From the NCBI RefSeq assembly GCF_014636175.1, contig NZ_BMDW01000015.1:1-64000 (forward strand): a DNA stretch of 64,000 nt, read 5' to 3'. The stretch's first letter is position 1. Each line of letters begins with the position of its first letter. Made by a program: the position numbers and the translations under genes. Positions 43,726 to 52,293 of this stretch are shown piece after piece. The notes beneath the pieces are model-generated. The model did no database searches, was not told where the DNA came from, and was given only the letters and a program-made list of their open reading frames with translations. This DNA comes from Sphingomonas psychrolutea. GTDB lineage: Bacteria; Pseudomonadota; Alphaproteobacteria; Sphingomonadales; Sphingomonadaceae.

Positions 43726-44576
43726 TATTGCCGATTGCGCCGCTTGCCGCGAGTGTGATCGGCGTGCTCACCGCCGCGATGTTCGCGCTCATTCCAACCG
43801 ATCTGCTCGAATCGATGGTCGTCGACAGTGGGATTGCGTCAGTGCTGTCCGCCGCCGAGCCGCCGCTCGGCTTTACCGCTCGACTGGCGCTGGTGCTGGT
43901 ATGCGGCGGCGGGGTTGGCGCGATTGCGTGGTTTGGCTTGTTTCTGAGCTTCGGCGCGCGGACCATTGTCGTGCACCGTCGACAAAAGGGCGATGGCGCT
44001 GCTCCGGTCTCTGCGCCAGTGTTGCGCCGCGCCGATTCGCATCCCGACGCGCCCGCGCGGCGGCCGCTGTTCGCCAATACCGATTTGGGGACCCCGTTCC
44101 TCGAAGTGCGCGCCCGCCCCGTGCGGGGTCCGGTCCATGTCGATGTTGCGGCAGTGGAGCCAACCCCGGCGCCTGTTCCGGTCGAGCAGCCGCTGCCGAT
44201 CGATCTGGATCAGCCCCTCGCGGCGTATGATCCCGCCGCCGTGCCGGAAGCGCCTCTCGACTGGTTCCCGGCACCCGTTGCGGTCACCATTCCCGAGCGC
44301 CGCCAGACCTTCGACCCGGGCGAGCGCTTCGAGACCTTCGCGCTGACCCCGATGGTGCGACCCGCCGCACCGCCCCATGACGCGCCAGCCCCGGCCCGGG
44401 CGGATCCGTCGGAGACGGTCCAGGCGCTGCTTGAGCGGCTCGAACGCGTCGCTGCGGCGCGCCGTCACGTTAAAACTGACCCTGCCGAAGCGGTCGCGGA
44501 GCCAATAGTTGCTGAGCCGGTTACGGAAACGATTGAAGACACGCTTTCGACCTTGCGTCGGATGGCGATGCGCTGA
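43695..44576 (+). CDS. Two-helix membrane protein with a long Pro/Ala-rich cytosolic region, function unknown
   Basis: 293 residues. Two transmembrane helices lie at about 10-34 and 63-88 with a short outer loop. Residues 95-240 are low-complexity, rich in Pro, Ala, Val and acidic residues, and probably disordered. A predicted helix ETVQALLERLERVAAARR (about 238-256) and a C-terminal amphipathic segment end the protein. I do not recognise a domain. The ATG at 43695 overlaps the glycosyltransferase end by 31 bp in another frame; a GTG at 43722 would give the 4-bp GTGA overlap common in this genome. Its position suggests a partner of the glycosyltransferase. Confidence 0.75.
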   Translation: MAESPRSKHVILPIAPLAASVIGVLTAAMFALIPTDLLESMVVDSGIASVLSAAEPPLGFTARLALVLVCGGGVGAIAWFGLFLSFGARTIVVHRRQKGDGAAPVSAPVLRRADSHPDAPARRPLFANTDLGTPFLEVRARPVRGPVHVDVAAVEPTPAPVPVEQPLPIDLDQPLAAYDPAAVPEAPLDWFPAPVAVTIPERRQTFDPGERFETFALTPMVRPAAPPHDAPAPARADPSETVQALLERLERVAAARRHVKTDPAEAVAEPIVAEPVTETIEDTLSTLRRMAMR

Positions 44577-44585
44577 GCGCTGCCC

Positions 44586-44601
44586 CCCAGCATTCGCTGG
44601 G
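44586..44601 (+). terminator. Short hairpin after the two-helix membrane protein gene
   Basis: CCCAGC / GCTGGG with loop ATTC, 10 bp after the stop at 44576 and 98 bp before dnaB. No U-run. It may act as a weak terminator or protect the 3' end. Confidence 0.35.
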
Positions 44602-44698
44602 CGGTGCAGGCGCGACCAACACCAAAATCGGGAAACTTATCCCCGCAATTCGCGCTGCGACGGTTTGACCCGAACCGACGCGTCTGGGAGAAGGCGCG

Positions 44699-46204
44699 AT
44701 GGCCACCGCATTTGCATCTCCGCCCGTTTCCCCGCCCGGTCCCGAAGGCGTTTCGCTGCCGCAAAATGTCGAGGCCGAGGCCGCGATGCTCGGCGCGATG
44801 ATGATCGACAACCGGCTAGCCGATGATTTGATCGATGCGCTCGATCCCGATCATTTCTTCGAGCCGCTGCACGGGCGCATTTTCGCTGCAATCCGCACGC
44901 TGCGCGGGAACGACATGCTGGCCAGCCCGGTCACGCTGCGCCCGATGTTCGATGCCGATGTCGGGATGCGCGAGCTGGGTGGTCCCGCCTATCTCGCGCA
45001 ATTGACCGGCTCTGGCGCAGGCCTGCTCGGCGCGCGCGAATTCGCCAAGCAAATTTACGATCTCGCGATGCTGCGCACGCTGGTGACGGTCGGGCGTGGC
45101 CTCGTCGAACGCGCGATGGACACGTCGGAAGAGGTCAACCCGCGCGCGCAAATCGAGGCGGCCGAGGAGGAACTCTACAAGGTCGCAGCCGACGGCGGCA
45201 GCGATTCGCAGATCAAGACCTTCGTCCAGGCCTCGACCATGACGATCAAGATGGCCGAGATCGCGCTCAATTCGGGTGGGCATATCTCGGGCATTACGAC
45301 CGGATTAGACAGTCTGAACGCCAAGATCGGCGGGATGCACCGCTCCGATCTGATGATTCTCGCGGGACGCCCAGGCATGGGCAAGACGTCGCTTGCCACC
45401 AACATCGCGTACAATGCCGCGCAACGCTGGATGCGCGACATGGCCGACGGGATCGAGCCGGATCGCTCGCTCGGGGCCAAGGTCGCGTTCTTCAGCCTCG
45501 AAATGTCAGCGGATCAGCTCGCCGGGCGTATTCTCGCCGAGCAATCGGGGATCAATTCCGAGGTGCTGCGATCAGGCAAGATCAGCCATGCGGAATTCCA
45601 CAAGCTCGCCGCTGCCGCCGCTAGCCTCGAGAGCTTGCCGCTGTTCATCGACGATAGCGCCGGTCTGTCGATCGGTGCGCTGCACACCCGCGCGCGGCGG
45701 CTGCAGCGCAAGCTCAACAATCAATTGGGCCTGATTGTCGTCGATTACCTGCAATTGCTGTCGGGCACTGCGAAGAGTTCGGGCGACGGGCGCGTGCAGG
45801 AAATCTCCGAGATCAGCCGCGGTCTCAAGAACATCGCCAAGGATTTGAACGTGCCCGTGCTGGCGCTGTCACAGCTCAGCCGCGCGGTCGAGAGCCGCGA
45901 GGACAAACGGCCTTTGCTGTCGGATCTGCGCGAATCGGGGTCGATCGAGCAGGACGCCGACATGGTGATGTTCGTGTATCGCGAGGATTATTATCTCAAC
46001 ATGAGCCAGCCCGAGATTCCCAATGCGAGCAGCCCCGGCGACGTGCAGGACAAGCATGCGAAATGGTCCGAGCATCTGTCGCGGGTGGACGGATTGGCGG
46101 AACTGATCGTCGCTAAACAGCGTCATGGCTCGACGGGTAAGGTGATGCTGAAGTTCGAGCCGAGCATCACGAAGTTTTCGGACTTTGTCGGCGCCGGGTA
46201 TTGA
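44699..46204 (+). CDS. dnaB: Replicative DNA helicase DnaB
   Basis: 501-residue hexameric helicase that unwinds DNA at the replication fork. The N-terminal primase-binding domain starts LPQNVEAEAAMLGAMM (about 20-35). The RecA-like domain has Walker A GRPGMGKT (223-230), FFSLEMSADQLAGR, Walker B LIVVDYLQLL, and ALSQLSRAVESREDKRPLLSDLRESG followed by IEQDAD and the Arg-finger region KQRHGSTG. It is full length for alphaproteobacteria. GGAGAAGG lies 5 nt upstream of the ATG. Its upstream neighbour is on the same strand, and it is followed by a perfect 34-bp inverted repeat at 46227. Confidence 0.97.
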   Translation: MATAFASPPVSPPGPEGVSLPQNVEAEAAMLGAMMIDNRLADDLIDALDPDHFFEPLHGRIFAAIRTLRGNDMLASPVTLRPMFDADVGMRELGGPAYLAQLTGSGAGLLGAREFAKQIYDLAMLRTLVTVGRGLVERAMDTSEEVNPRAQIEAAEEELYKVAADGGSDSQIKTFVQASTMTIKMAEIALNSGGHISGITTGLDSLNAKIGGMHRSDLMILAGRPGMGKTSLATNIAYNAAQRWMRDMADGIEPDRSLGAKVAFFSLEMSADQLAGRILAEQSGINSEVLRSGKISHAEFHKLAAAAASLESLPLFIDDSAGLSIGALHTRARRLQRKLNNQLGLIVVDYLQLLSGTAKSSGDGRVQEISEISRGLKNIAKDLNVPVLALSQLSRAVESREDKRPLLSDLRESGSIEQDADMVMFVYREDYYLNMSQPEIPNASSPGDVQDKHAKWSEHLSRVDGLAELIVAKQRHGSTGKVMLKFEPSITKFSDFVGAGY

Positions 46205-46226
46205 GGGGGAGTTTTCCCCAACTTTA

Positions 46227-46337
46227 GCGCTTCCCCGGCGAAGGCCGGGGCCCAGTCGCGTCCGGTGAGAAATTTGAACGCCGCGCGCGGTTACCTAAAC
46301 CTCCGCGACTGGGCCCCGGCCTTCGCCGGGGAAGCGC
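46227..46337. repeat. Palindromic repeat element, class A (copy 4), perfect 34-bp arms
   Basis: The arms at 46227-46260 and 46304-46337 are exact reverse complements over 34 bp (start GCGCTTCCCCGGCG, end CCCAGTCGCG). It lies between the convergent dnaB and GNAT genes and could act as a bidirectional terminator. Shares the CGGCGAAGGCCGGGGCCCAG core with the copies at 35135 and 36611. Confidence 0.93.
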
Positions 46338-46383
46338 AATTTCAACGATTGAAACGCAGCCCGAACGCGAACGCTACACGCGC

Positions 46384-46926
46384 TCAGGCCGCCAACCTAA
46401 AATCCCCGCGCGCGATGTCGAGATCCAGCTCTAACTTGACGCAAAGCACTTCATGGCCGCGCGCACGACAATATTGCGGCTCGATACGCCCAGTTGGGGT
46501 GAAGCCGAGCTTCGAAAGCACGCGTCCAGAGGCAGGGTTGTCGACATAATGTCCTGCACGGAGGCGTTTCAGTCCCAACGCGTGCCGCGCAATCTGGACC
46601 ATGTGCTGCCCAGCCTCGGTCGCGTAACCCCGCCCCCAGGCGTCTGGCGTCAGCCAATACCCCAGCTCGTGTGCGTCGCCCTCGGGATGAATCCCGATGC
46701 ATCCGATGATCCGGGGCGTTCCCGTGTCGAGCGTGGTGATAAGCAAGGCGCTATCGGCGGAAGCTTGTCTGCGGGTCAAAAACGCGCGCGCGTCGTCCTC
46801 GGTGTACGGCCAAGGCGCACGCGAGATTTTGGTCACGACATCCTTATGCGCAATCGCCGCCGCAAGCGCCGGAGCATCCTCCGGCCAGCCGGGCCGCAGC
46901 GTCAGTCTCTGGGTACGAGCGAACAT
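46384..46926 (-). CDS. GNAT-family N-acetyltransferase (RimJ/RimL type)
   Basis: 180 residues. TQRLTLRPGWPEDAPALA at the N-terminus, GCIGIHPEGDAHELGYWLTPDAWGRGYATEAG (the acetyl-CoA pyrophosphate loop is RGYAT) and NPASGRVLSKLGF are the standard RimJ/RimL-like signature. It would transfer an acetyl group from acetyl-CoA to a protein N-terminus or small amine; the target is unknown. GAGGAG lies 8 nt upstream of the ATG. It is downstream of rpmA on the same strand but separated from it by a U-run terminator, so it probably has its own promoter. Convergent with dnaB. Confidence 0.92.
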   Translation of the reverse strand: MFARTQRLTLRPGWPEDAPALAAAIAHKDVVTKISRAPWPYTEDDARAFLTRRQASADSALLITTLDTGTPRIIGCIGIHPEGDAHELGYWLTPDAWGRGYATEAGQHMVQIARHALGLKRLRAGHYVDNPASGRVLSKLGFTPTGRIEPQYCRARGHEVLCVKLELDLDIARGDFRLAA

Positions 46927-47002
46927 CGCTTACTCTCCTCGTCGCCGTCGCTTGCCCGTATCTCGTGACGGGCAAGCGACAATGGGTGGGGAGGGAGCAT
47001 GA

Positions 47003-47037
47003 AAAAAGGGAGACCGGGGCGACCCGTCTCCCTTTTT
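47003..47037 (-). terminator. Rho-independent terminator of the rplU-rpmA operon
   Basis: 12-bp stem AAAAAGGGAGAC / GTCTCCCTTTTT with an 11-nt loop, 59 bp after the rpmA stop. On the minus strand the stem is followed by a run of T residues. The symmetric A and T runs could also stop transcription from the other side. Confidence 0.88.
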
Positions 47038-47095
47038 CGATAGTACGAAGACTATCCGGATCGCCCTGGTGGGCAACCCGTCCGGTTACCCGATG

Positions 47096-47368
47096 TTATT
47101 CAGCCGCAATCGCAACCGGCATTTCGACCGAACAGAATTTGCGGCCAAGCTTGCCTTGATGGAACGCGACTCGGCCCTCGGTTAGCGCAAACAAGGTATG
47201 ATCCTTGCCAATGCCGACATTGGTGCCGGGATAGAATTTGGTGCCGCGCTGACGCACGAGGATGTTGCCCGGAATGACGGCTTCGCCACCGAACTTCTTG
47301 ACGCCAAGGCGACGACCGGCCGAATCACGACCGTTGCGCGACGAACCGCCTGCTTTCTTATGTGCCAT
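47096..47368 (-). CDS. rpmA: 50S ribosomal protein bL27
   Basis: 90 residues, full length. The N-terminal [16 protein letters not shown] reaches the peptidyl-transferase centre. [21 protein letters not shown] and [19 protein letters not shown] are invariant blocks. There is no N-terminal extension of the kind processed by Prp in Firmicutes. AAGGAG lies 9 nt upstream of the ATG. It follows rplU by 13 bp, the standard bacterial order, and is ended by the terminator at 47003. Confidence 0.98.
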   Translation of the reverse strand: MAHKKAGGSSRNGRDSAGRRLGVKKFGGEAVIPGNILVRQRGTKFYPGTNVGIGKDHTLFALTEGRVAFHQGKLGRKFCSVEMPVAIAAE

Positions 47369-47381
47369 CTCGAATTACTCC

Positions 47382-47744
47382 TTACGCCTGAGCGGCCGGT
47401 GCTTCGGCGTCCGCCGGAGCTGCCTTGACGGCCTTCTTCATCTCTTCGCCACCGATCGCGGTGATGCGCAGGATCGTATGCTGCTGGCGATGGCCGTTCT
47501 TGCGGCGATAGTTATGACGACGGCGCTTCTTGAAGACGATGATCTTGTCGGCCTTCGCCTGCGCGATGATCTCAGCCGAGACGGTGAGGCCTTCGACCGA
47601 GTGCAGCTCCGAGCCTTCACCCGCCAGCAGGATGTCGCCGAGCGTGATCGACGCCCCGGCTTCGCCTTCGAGCTTCTCGACGACGATCTTGTCTCCGGCG
47701 GCAACGCGGTACTGCTTGCCGCCCGTGCGCACGATTGCGAACAT
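47382..47744 (-). CDS. rplU: 50S ribosomal protein bL21
   Basis: 120 residues. [18 protein letters not shown] starts the protein, and [25 protein letters not shown] is the rRNA-binding block. An Ala/Lys-rich C-terminal tail of about 20 residues is common in alphaproteobacteria. It is the first gene of the rplU-rpmA operon. Its leader contains a GC-rich hairpin at 47772-47787. The Shine-Dalgarno is weak. Confidence 0.98.
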   Translation of the reverse strand: MFAIVRTGGKQYRVAAGDKIVVEKLEGEAGASITLGDILLAGEGSELHSVEGLTVSAEIIAQAKADKIIVFKKRRRHNYRRKNGHRQQHTILRITAIGGEEMKKAVKAAPADAEAPAAQA

Positions 47745-47771
47745 GGGCCTACATCACTTTCAAAAATGCCG

Positions 47772-47787
47772 TGCCCCCGGCGGGGCA
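47772..47787 (-). promoter_or_regulatory. GC-rich hairpin in the rplU leader
   Basis: TGCCCC / GGGGCA with loop CGGC, 28-43 nt upstream of the rplU start. Ribosomal protein leaders often carry such structures for feedback; for bL21 in this group this is inference. Confidence 0.4.
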
Positions 47788-47914
47788 AAAATACCTGTAC
47801 CCCACGCACGGCGAGCCGAGCGCGGGAAAGAAGCGCCAGCTATGCGAGGAGCGCGCCGCTGTCAACCGCCACGGCGCAATCGAGCTCGGCGAAAGCGTTG
47901 CCGAAACGCCATAG

Positions 47915-47935
47915 TTAGGGCCGAAAACGCCCTAA
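47915..47935. promoter_or_regulatory. Hairpin or dyad in the long rplU-receptor intergenic region
   Basis: Perfect TTAGGGC / GCCCTAA with a 7-bp spacer CGAAAAC. It lies 171 bp from rplU and 353 bp from the receptor start. No U-run. It could be an operator for either divergent gene or a terminator remnant. Confidence 0.4.
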
Positions 47936-48287
47936 TCTGGACGATGTGGCCGAAATTGGTGAACTTTATGTTGCAATGGATAAGCCGATATGGCGTCATT
48001 CGTGACGGGACAGATGAGGCGATCGGGACTTGAGCAACCTAGTTGTGCTCGACAAGGATTAGCCCCGCGTAAATTCCCCAAGCAAAGTCCGGTTCTACCG
48101 ATTTTATCTGTTTGGTGCGGCCGGATACAAAGAAGTTCGCAGGTCTACCGGTTGTCGCCTTTGCGGAAGGGGAACGAGTGTTTGCTGATGTCGACAAAAC
48201 TGGTCGGCGCGGAGCGAGTCTTCGTGTCGTCTGCGCGAAATCGTGTCGACCGACTGCAACGTGTTTTCATCTTTGGGGGATTTGACC

Positions 48288-51065
48288 GTGATCTACAGAA
48301 ACGCGATTTCACTCTTAGCCTTGGCCGTCGGGAGCGTGGCCACGCCGGCGTTCGCGGAAGCGGGCAGCGCCGAACGCACGACGCCTGGCGTTCAGGCTGG
48401 CGAACCAGCACCCGTAGCTGCCGATGAGAAAGACACCGAGATCGTCGTTATCGGCACGCGCCGCACCGATCGATCGGTCACTGAATCGGCATCCCCGATC
48501 GATGTGATCAGCGCAGCCGAGCTGGCTGCGCAGCCGGCCGTGAATATGCTCGACGCGGTCAGGAACCTCGTTCCGTCCTTCTTCGTCCCGCAAAACACCA
48601 TTTCCGACGCATCGACCTTCGTGCGCGCGCCGTCGCTGCGTGGCCTGGGTGCGGATCAAATTCTCGTCATGATCAACGGCAAGCGCTACAATCGTTCGGC
48701 GCTCGTCAACGTCTACACTGGTGCCGACACGGCGCTGTCGTTCGGGTCGCAGGGTGCCGACATCGGCAACATTCCTGCGATCGCGGTTGGTAATTTGCAG
48801 GTTCTGCGGGATGGCGCGACCGCGCAATATGGTGCCGACGCGTTGGCGGGCGTGCTCAACTATTCGATCCGCAAGGACGTCGGCATCGAGGCGCAGGCGC
48901 TTTACGGACAGACCTATCGCGGCGACGGCGAAAGCAAGATCTTTTCGGGATATGGCGGGCTGAAGATCGGCGACCGCGGCTTCGTCAGCGTTGCGGGTGA
49001 ATATTATGATCAGGGCCAGACCAGCCGTGGCGTGACGCGCGCCAGCGCGATCACCATCCAGGCGAACAACCCGTCCGTCGCCGTGCCGAACCCGGCGCAG
49101 ATCTGGGGAACGTCGCCAGGCCATGGCTATAAGCTGTTCGCCAATGCGGCGCTCGACGTCGGCGCGCAGAGCCAGATCTATTTCACCGGAAATCTGGCGC
49201 ACAGCGAGACCAACCAGAGCTTCAACTATCGTCCGTCGCAGACGAACGGTGGGTTCGTCCGTAGCGATGGCACGACCAACTCAACGGTGACATTGAACCG
49301 CAACGGATCGTTCAACCCGATCTTCACGACGGCATGCCCTGCCGGTAATGCGACCTGCCCGACGGGTGGTTTTGTCAACAGCCCGAACGCGACGTTCGCC
49401 AATATCAACAACGGCGCGACGTTCAGCTTTACGAGCATCTATCCGGGCGGCTTTACCCCGCGCTTCATCGGTAAGGTCGATCAGATCTACGGAACGCTGG
49501 GCTTCAAGGGCAAGGCCGACAGCGGCTTTACCTACGACCTGTCGGGTACGTTGAGCCGCAACTCGCTCGACCTGTCGATGACCAACTCGCTGTCGGCGTC
49601 ATACGGCCCGCAGAGCCAGACGAGCTTCCAATTTGGCAAGCTGATCCAGAGCGAAATCACGTTGAACGCCGATTTCACCTATCCGGTCGAAGTCGGCTTC
49701 GACAGCCCGATCGTGCTGGCGGCAGGTTCGGAGTATCGCCGCGAGCGTTATGAGAAGACGACCGGTGACCTGCAATCCTACGGAGCAGGGCCCTTCGCCT
49801 CGCAGCCGCTCTATGACCAGATCGCACCGGGCGTGTATCAGCGCACGATCGTCCGCGACGCGGCAGGCGCGCCGGTCCTGCTCAACGGTGCCGTCCAGCC
49901 TGTCACCGCGACCCAGTCGCCGGCCGCGAGCGGCTATGGCGGCACCAGCCCGAACTTTGCCGGCGTATCGACCCAGAAAAGCTACGCCTTTTACGTCGCT
50001 GCCGAAACCGACATCACCAAAGCGCTGACGGTCGGCTTTGCGGGCCGGTACGAGAATTACAACACCTTCGGCGGCGTCGTCGTGGGCAAGGCCAACGCGC
50101 TGTATCGCATTACTGACGCGGTTTCGATCCGCGCGACGGTCGGCAACGGCTTTCACGCACCGTCGCCCGGCCAGAACAACACGCAGGTCGTCACGACGAA
50201 CTTCCTCGGCGGCAACCAGGTGCAGACCGGCACCTATCCAACGTCGAGCGCGATCGCGCAATTCTATGGCGCGGGGCTGCTCAAACCCGAGCGGTCGACC
50301 AACTATGGTGCGGGTATCGTGCTGAAGCCGACCAGCGCGCTATCGCTGACGGTCGATGGCTATATCATCGAGATCAGGAACCGCATCGGCATTTCGCAGA
50401 ACTTCACGGTGACTCCGGCGAACATCACGGCCCTGCCGTCGCTGGCGTCGGTGGGTCTCGGCGGTGTGGTGAACTATTTCACCAACGGCTTCGACGTCTC
50501 GTCAAAGGGGATCGAGGCGGTGGCGAACTATCGCACCAAGCTGCTGGGCGGGCCGCTCAACTTCACGCTGGCCTATAGCTACAACAACCTAAAGGCCAAG
50601 AACATCAAGCTGACGACCAGCGGACAGCCGCTGGTCAGCCTGCAGCAACAGTATAATATCGCCAACCTCGCCCCGCGTAACCGCATTACCGCCTCGGCGG
50701 GGTGGCAGGTCGATAACTTCACGATCAACGCTCGCGCCAATTATTATGGCGAATGGTCTAACGCGTTGGAATACAATTTGCGGGCGCCGCTGCCGACCGA
50801 CACGACAGCACCGCCGTCGCAGATCTTCAGCGGAAAGACGCTGTTCGACCTCGACGTCAGCTACACCGTTGCGAAGCATTACACGTTGACCTTGGGCGCG
50901 AACAATTTGTTCAACATCTTCCCCGACAAGGTCCAGGCATCGCCGGTCAACCCGATCTATGCGCTTTCGGGCGGGCTGAACGACGGGCAGGTCTACCCCC
51001 GCTCGGGCGGACCGTTCGGCATGAACGGCGGGTTCTATTACGCCCGCCTCCGCGTCAAATACTAA
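48288..51065 (+). CDS. TonB-dependent outer-membrane receptor
   Basis: 925 residues from the GTG at 48288, chosen because GGGGGA lies 7 nt upstream and the signal peptide (ISLLALAVGSVATPAFA) follows at once. The TonB box TEIVVIGTR is at about 48-57. The plug includes APSLRGLGADQILVMINGKRYNRSALVNV and VLRDGATAQYGADALAGVLNYSI. The barrel runs to the terminal ARLRVKY, ending in Tyr rather than the usual Phe. The plug variant with MINGKRYNRSA is one often seen in sphingomonads and xanthomonads for nutrient receptors; the ligand is unknown. Stands alone after a long regulatory gap and before a strong bidirectional terminator. Confidence 0.94.
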   Translation: MIYRNAISLLALAVGSVATPAFAEAGSAERTTPGVQAGEPAPVAADEKDTEIVVIGTRRTDRSVTESASPIDVISAAELAAQPAVNMLDAVRNLVPSFFVPQNTISDASTFVRAPSLRGLGADQILVMINGKRYNRSALVNVYTGADTALSFGSQGADIGNIPAIAVGNLQVLRDGATAQYGADALAGVLNYSIRKDVGIEAQALYGQTYRGDGESKIFSGYGGLKIGDRGFVSVAGEYYDQGQTSRGVTRASAITIQANNPSVAVPNPAQIWGTSPGHGYKLFANAALDVGAQSQIYFTGNLAHSETNQSFNYRPSQTNGGFVRSDGTTNSTVTLNRNGSFNPIFTTACPAGNATCPTGGFVNSPNATFANINNGATFSFTSIYPGGFTPRFIGKVDQIYGTLGFKGKADSGFTYDLSGTLSRNSLDLSMTNSLSASYGPQSQTSFQFGKLIQSEITLNADFTYPVEVGFDSPIVLAAGSEYRRERYEKTTGDLQSYGAGPFASQPLYDQIAPGVYQRTIVRDAAGAPVLLNGAVQPVTATQSPAASGYGGTSPNFAGVSTQKSYAFYVAAETDITKALTVGFAGRYENYNTFGGVVVGKANALYRITDAVSIRATVGNGFHAPSPGQNNTQVVTTNFLGGNQVQTGTYPTSSAIAQFYGAGLLKPERSTNYGAGIVLKPTSALSLTVDGYIIEIRNRIGISQNFTVTPANITALPSLASVGLGGVVNYFTNGFDVSSKGIEAVANYRTKLLGGPLNFTLAYSYNNLKAKNIKLTTSGQPLVSLQQQYNIANLAPRNRITASAGWQVDNFTINARANYYGEWSNALEYNLRAPLPTDTTAPPSQIFSGKTLFDLDVSYTVAKHYTLTLGANNLFNIFPDKVQASPVNPIYALSGGLNDGQVYPRSGGPFGMNGGFYYARLRVKY

Positions 51066-51130
51066 CAGTAGCCGGGGCCGGGGGCAGCAATGCTCCCGGA
51101 CGGCTGCGCGGTCCGATACGACCGACGTAA

Positions 51131-51164
51131 AAATGGCGGCGGATTAGAACATCCGCCGCCATTT
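51131..51164. terminator. Bidirectional terminator between the TonB receptor and hspQ
   Basis: Perfect 14-bp stem AAATGGCGGCGGAT / ATCCGCCGCCATTT with loop TAGAAC. It lies midway in the 123-bp gap between the two convergent genes. A and T bases at the stem ends give short U-runs on both strands. Confidence 0.8.
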
Positions 51165-51188
51165 ACTCCATTCCGCGATCGGCCGCGA

Positions 51189-51572
51189 TCAATGCCGGTG
51201 TTCGCGCCGCAGTGGATATTTGCCGTCTTCATAGTCGCCGAACAGGCCAGCGATGGCGGGATGGTCGATCGGTTCGTCGCTATCGTCGGGCACCAGATTC
51301 TGCTGGCTGACATAAGCGACGTAGCTCGATTCCGTATTCTCGGCGAGCAGATGGTAGAAGGGCTGGTCCTTAGGCGGACGGAGCTTCTCCGGGATCGCGT
51401 CATACCATTCGTCGCTGTTGGCGAAGATCGGGTCGACGTCGAAAATGACACCCCGGAAATCGAACATGCGGTGGCGCACGACATCACCGATCGCAAAGCG
51501 CGCATGGCTGACGGGCGGCAAGGGAATCTCGGCGGAAAAGGGCGGAGTCGTGATCGGGGAACGTTGCATCAT
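51189..51572 (-). CDS. hspQ: Heat shock protein HspQ (hemimethylated DNA-binding domain)
   Basis: 127 residues. FAIGDVVRHRMFDFRGVIFDVDP is the conserved start of the HspQ/YccV domain, followed by WYDAIPEKLRPPKDQPFYHLL and TESSYVAYVSQQNLVPD. In E. coli HspQ enhances Lon specificity and promotes DnaA degradation. An N-terminal Pro-rich extension of about 20 residues is present. The ATG at 51572 is used; a second ATG follows at once. Convergent with the TonB receptor; the start faces the tRNA gene. Confidence 0.92.
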   Translation of the reverse strand: MMQRSPITTPPFSAEIPLPPVSHARFAIGDVVRHRMFDFRGVIFDVDPIFANSDEWYDAIPEKLRPPKDQPFYHLLAENTESSYVAYVSQQNLVPDDSDEPIDHPAIAGLFGDYEDGKYPLRREHRH

Positions 51573-51717
51573 GTTAACTTAGGCCTTGTTCGGCGCTGCA
51601 CAAGAGAATGCTGCGCCCAAACGCTTGCTAGACCGAGAGCAGTGCGTTAGAGGCCCGCGCTCACCGACCGGTGTCGTTTGGCTGTACCCCCAAAAAAGCG
51701 GCATCATAAGACCTCGC

Positions 51718-51807
<90 letters not shown>

Positions 51808-51843
51808 TTTCCTTCTCTCGACGATAAGGCTAAAGCCCGCCGC

Positions 51844-52176
51844 ATGGCATCTTACAAAGAACCCACCTTCCAGGACCGCGCGGCCCTTTCCGCCGACGCA
51901 AAGCAGCGCGCGCTCGAAAAACTGAAGGCCAAGCCTCCGGTCGATCCCGCGGTCGCCGCTGCCCGCGCCGCTGCGCGCGAGGCCAAGGAAGCCGCCGAAG
52001 CAAAGAAGCGCGAAGAGAAAAAGCTCGCGATCGAGCAGGCACGACTCGACAAGCTCGCCAAGGCCGAAGCCGCTGAACAAGCGATCAAGGATGCCGAGCA
52101 AGCCGCGGTCCAAGCCGAGATCGACAAGAAGGCGGCGCGCGACGCGCGCTATGCCGCGCGTAAGGCGAAGCGGTAG
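51844..52176 (+). CDS. DUF6481-type Lys/Ala-rich protein
   Basis: 110 residues, very rich in Ala, Lys and Glu. MASYKEPTFQDRAALSADAK at the start and KPPVDPAVAAARAAAREAKEA match the DUF6481 family of sphingomonads. The rest (about 40-110) is predicted as one long helix with coiled-coil periodicity and a basic C-terminus (ARYAARKAKR), suggesting nucleic-acid or ribosome contact. Function is unknown. It follows the serine tRNA directly, and a palindromic repeat begins 11 bp after its stop. Confidence 0.8.
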   Translation: MASYKEPTFQDRAALSADAKQRALEKLKAKPPVDPAVAAARAAAREAKEAAEAKKREEKKLAIEQARLDKLAKAEAAEQAIKDAEQAAVQAEIDKKAARDARYAARKAKR

Positions 52177-52186
52177 TACCATAATC

Positions 52187-52291
52187 CGTCACCCCGGCCT
52201 TGAGCCGGGGCCCATCGTGGGGCTTGGTCGGACGTAAATGCACTGGGTGCGTTCGTTGAACCATGGGCCCCGGCCCAAGGCCGGGGTGACG
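52187..52291. repeat. Palindromic repeat element, class A (copy 5)
   Basis: 105-bp element between the DUF6481-type gene and nadE (convergent). The left arm is CGTCACCCCGGCC followed by GAGCCGGGGCCCAT. The right arm ATGGGCCCCGG...CCGGGGTGACG is its near complement. It reaches to within 3 bp of the nadE stop. Confidence 0.9.
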
Positions 52292-52293
52292 AA

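Larger units (their letters stand above)
47745..48287. other. Long intergenic region between rplU and the third TonB receptor
   Basis: 543 bp holding both divergent promoters. No convincing gene was found: all open frames here are short and lack family character. It contains the leader hairpin at 47772 and the 7-7-7 hairpin at 47915. The part from about 47940 to 48290 has visibly lower GC than its neighbours. Confidence 0.6.
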
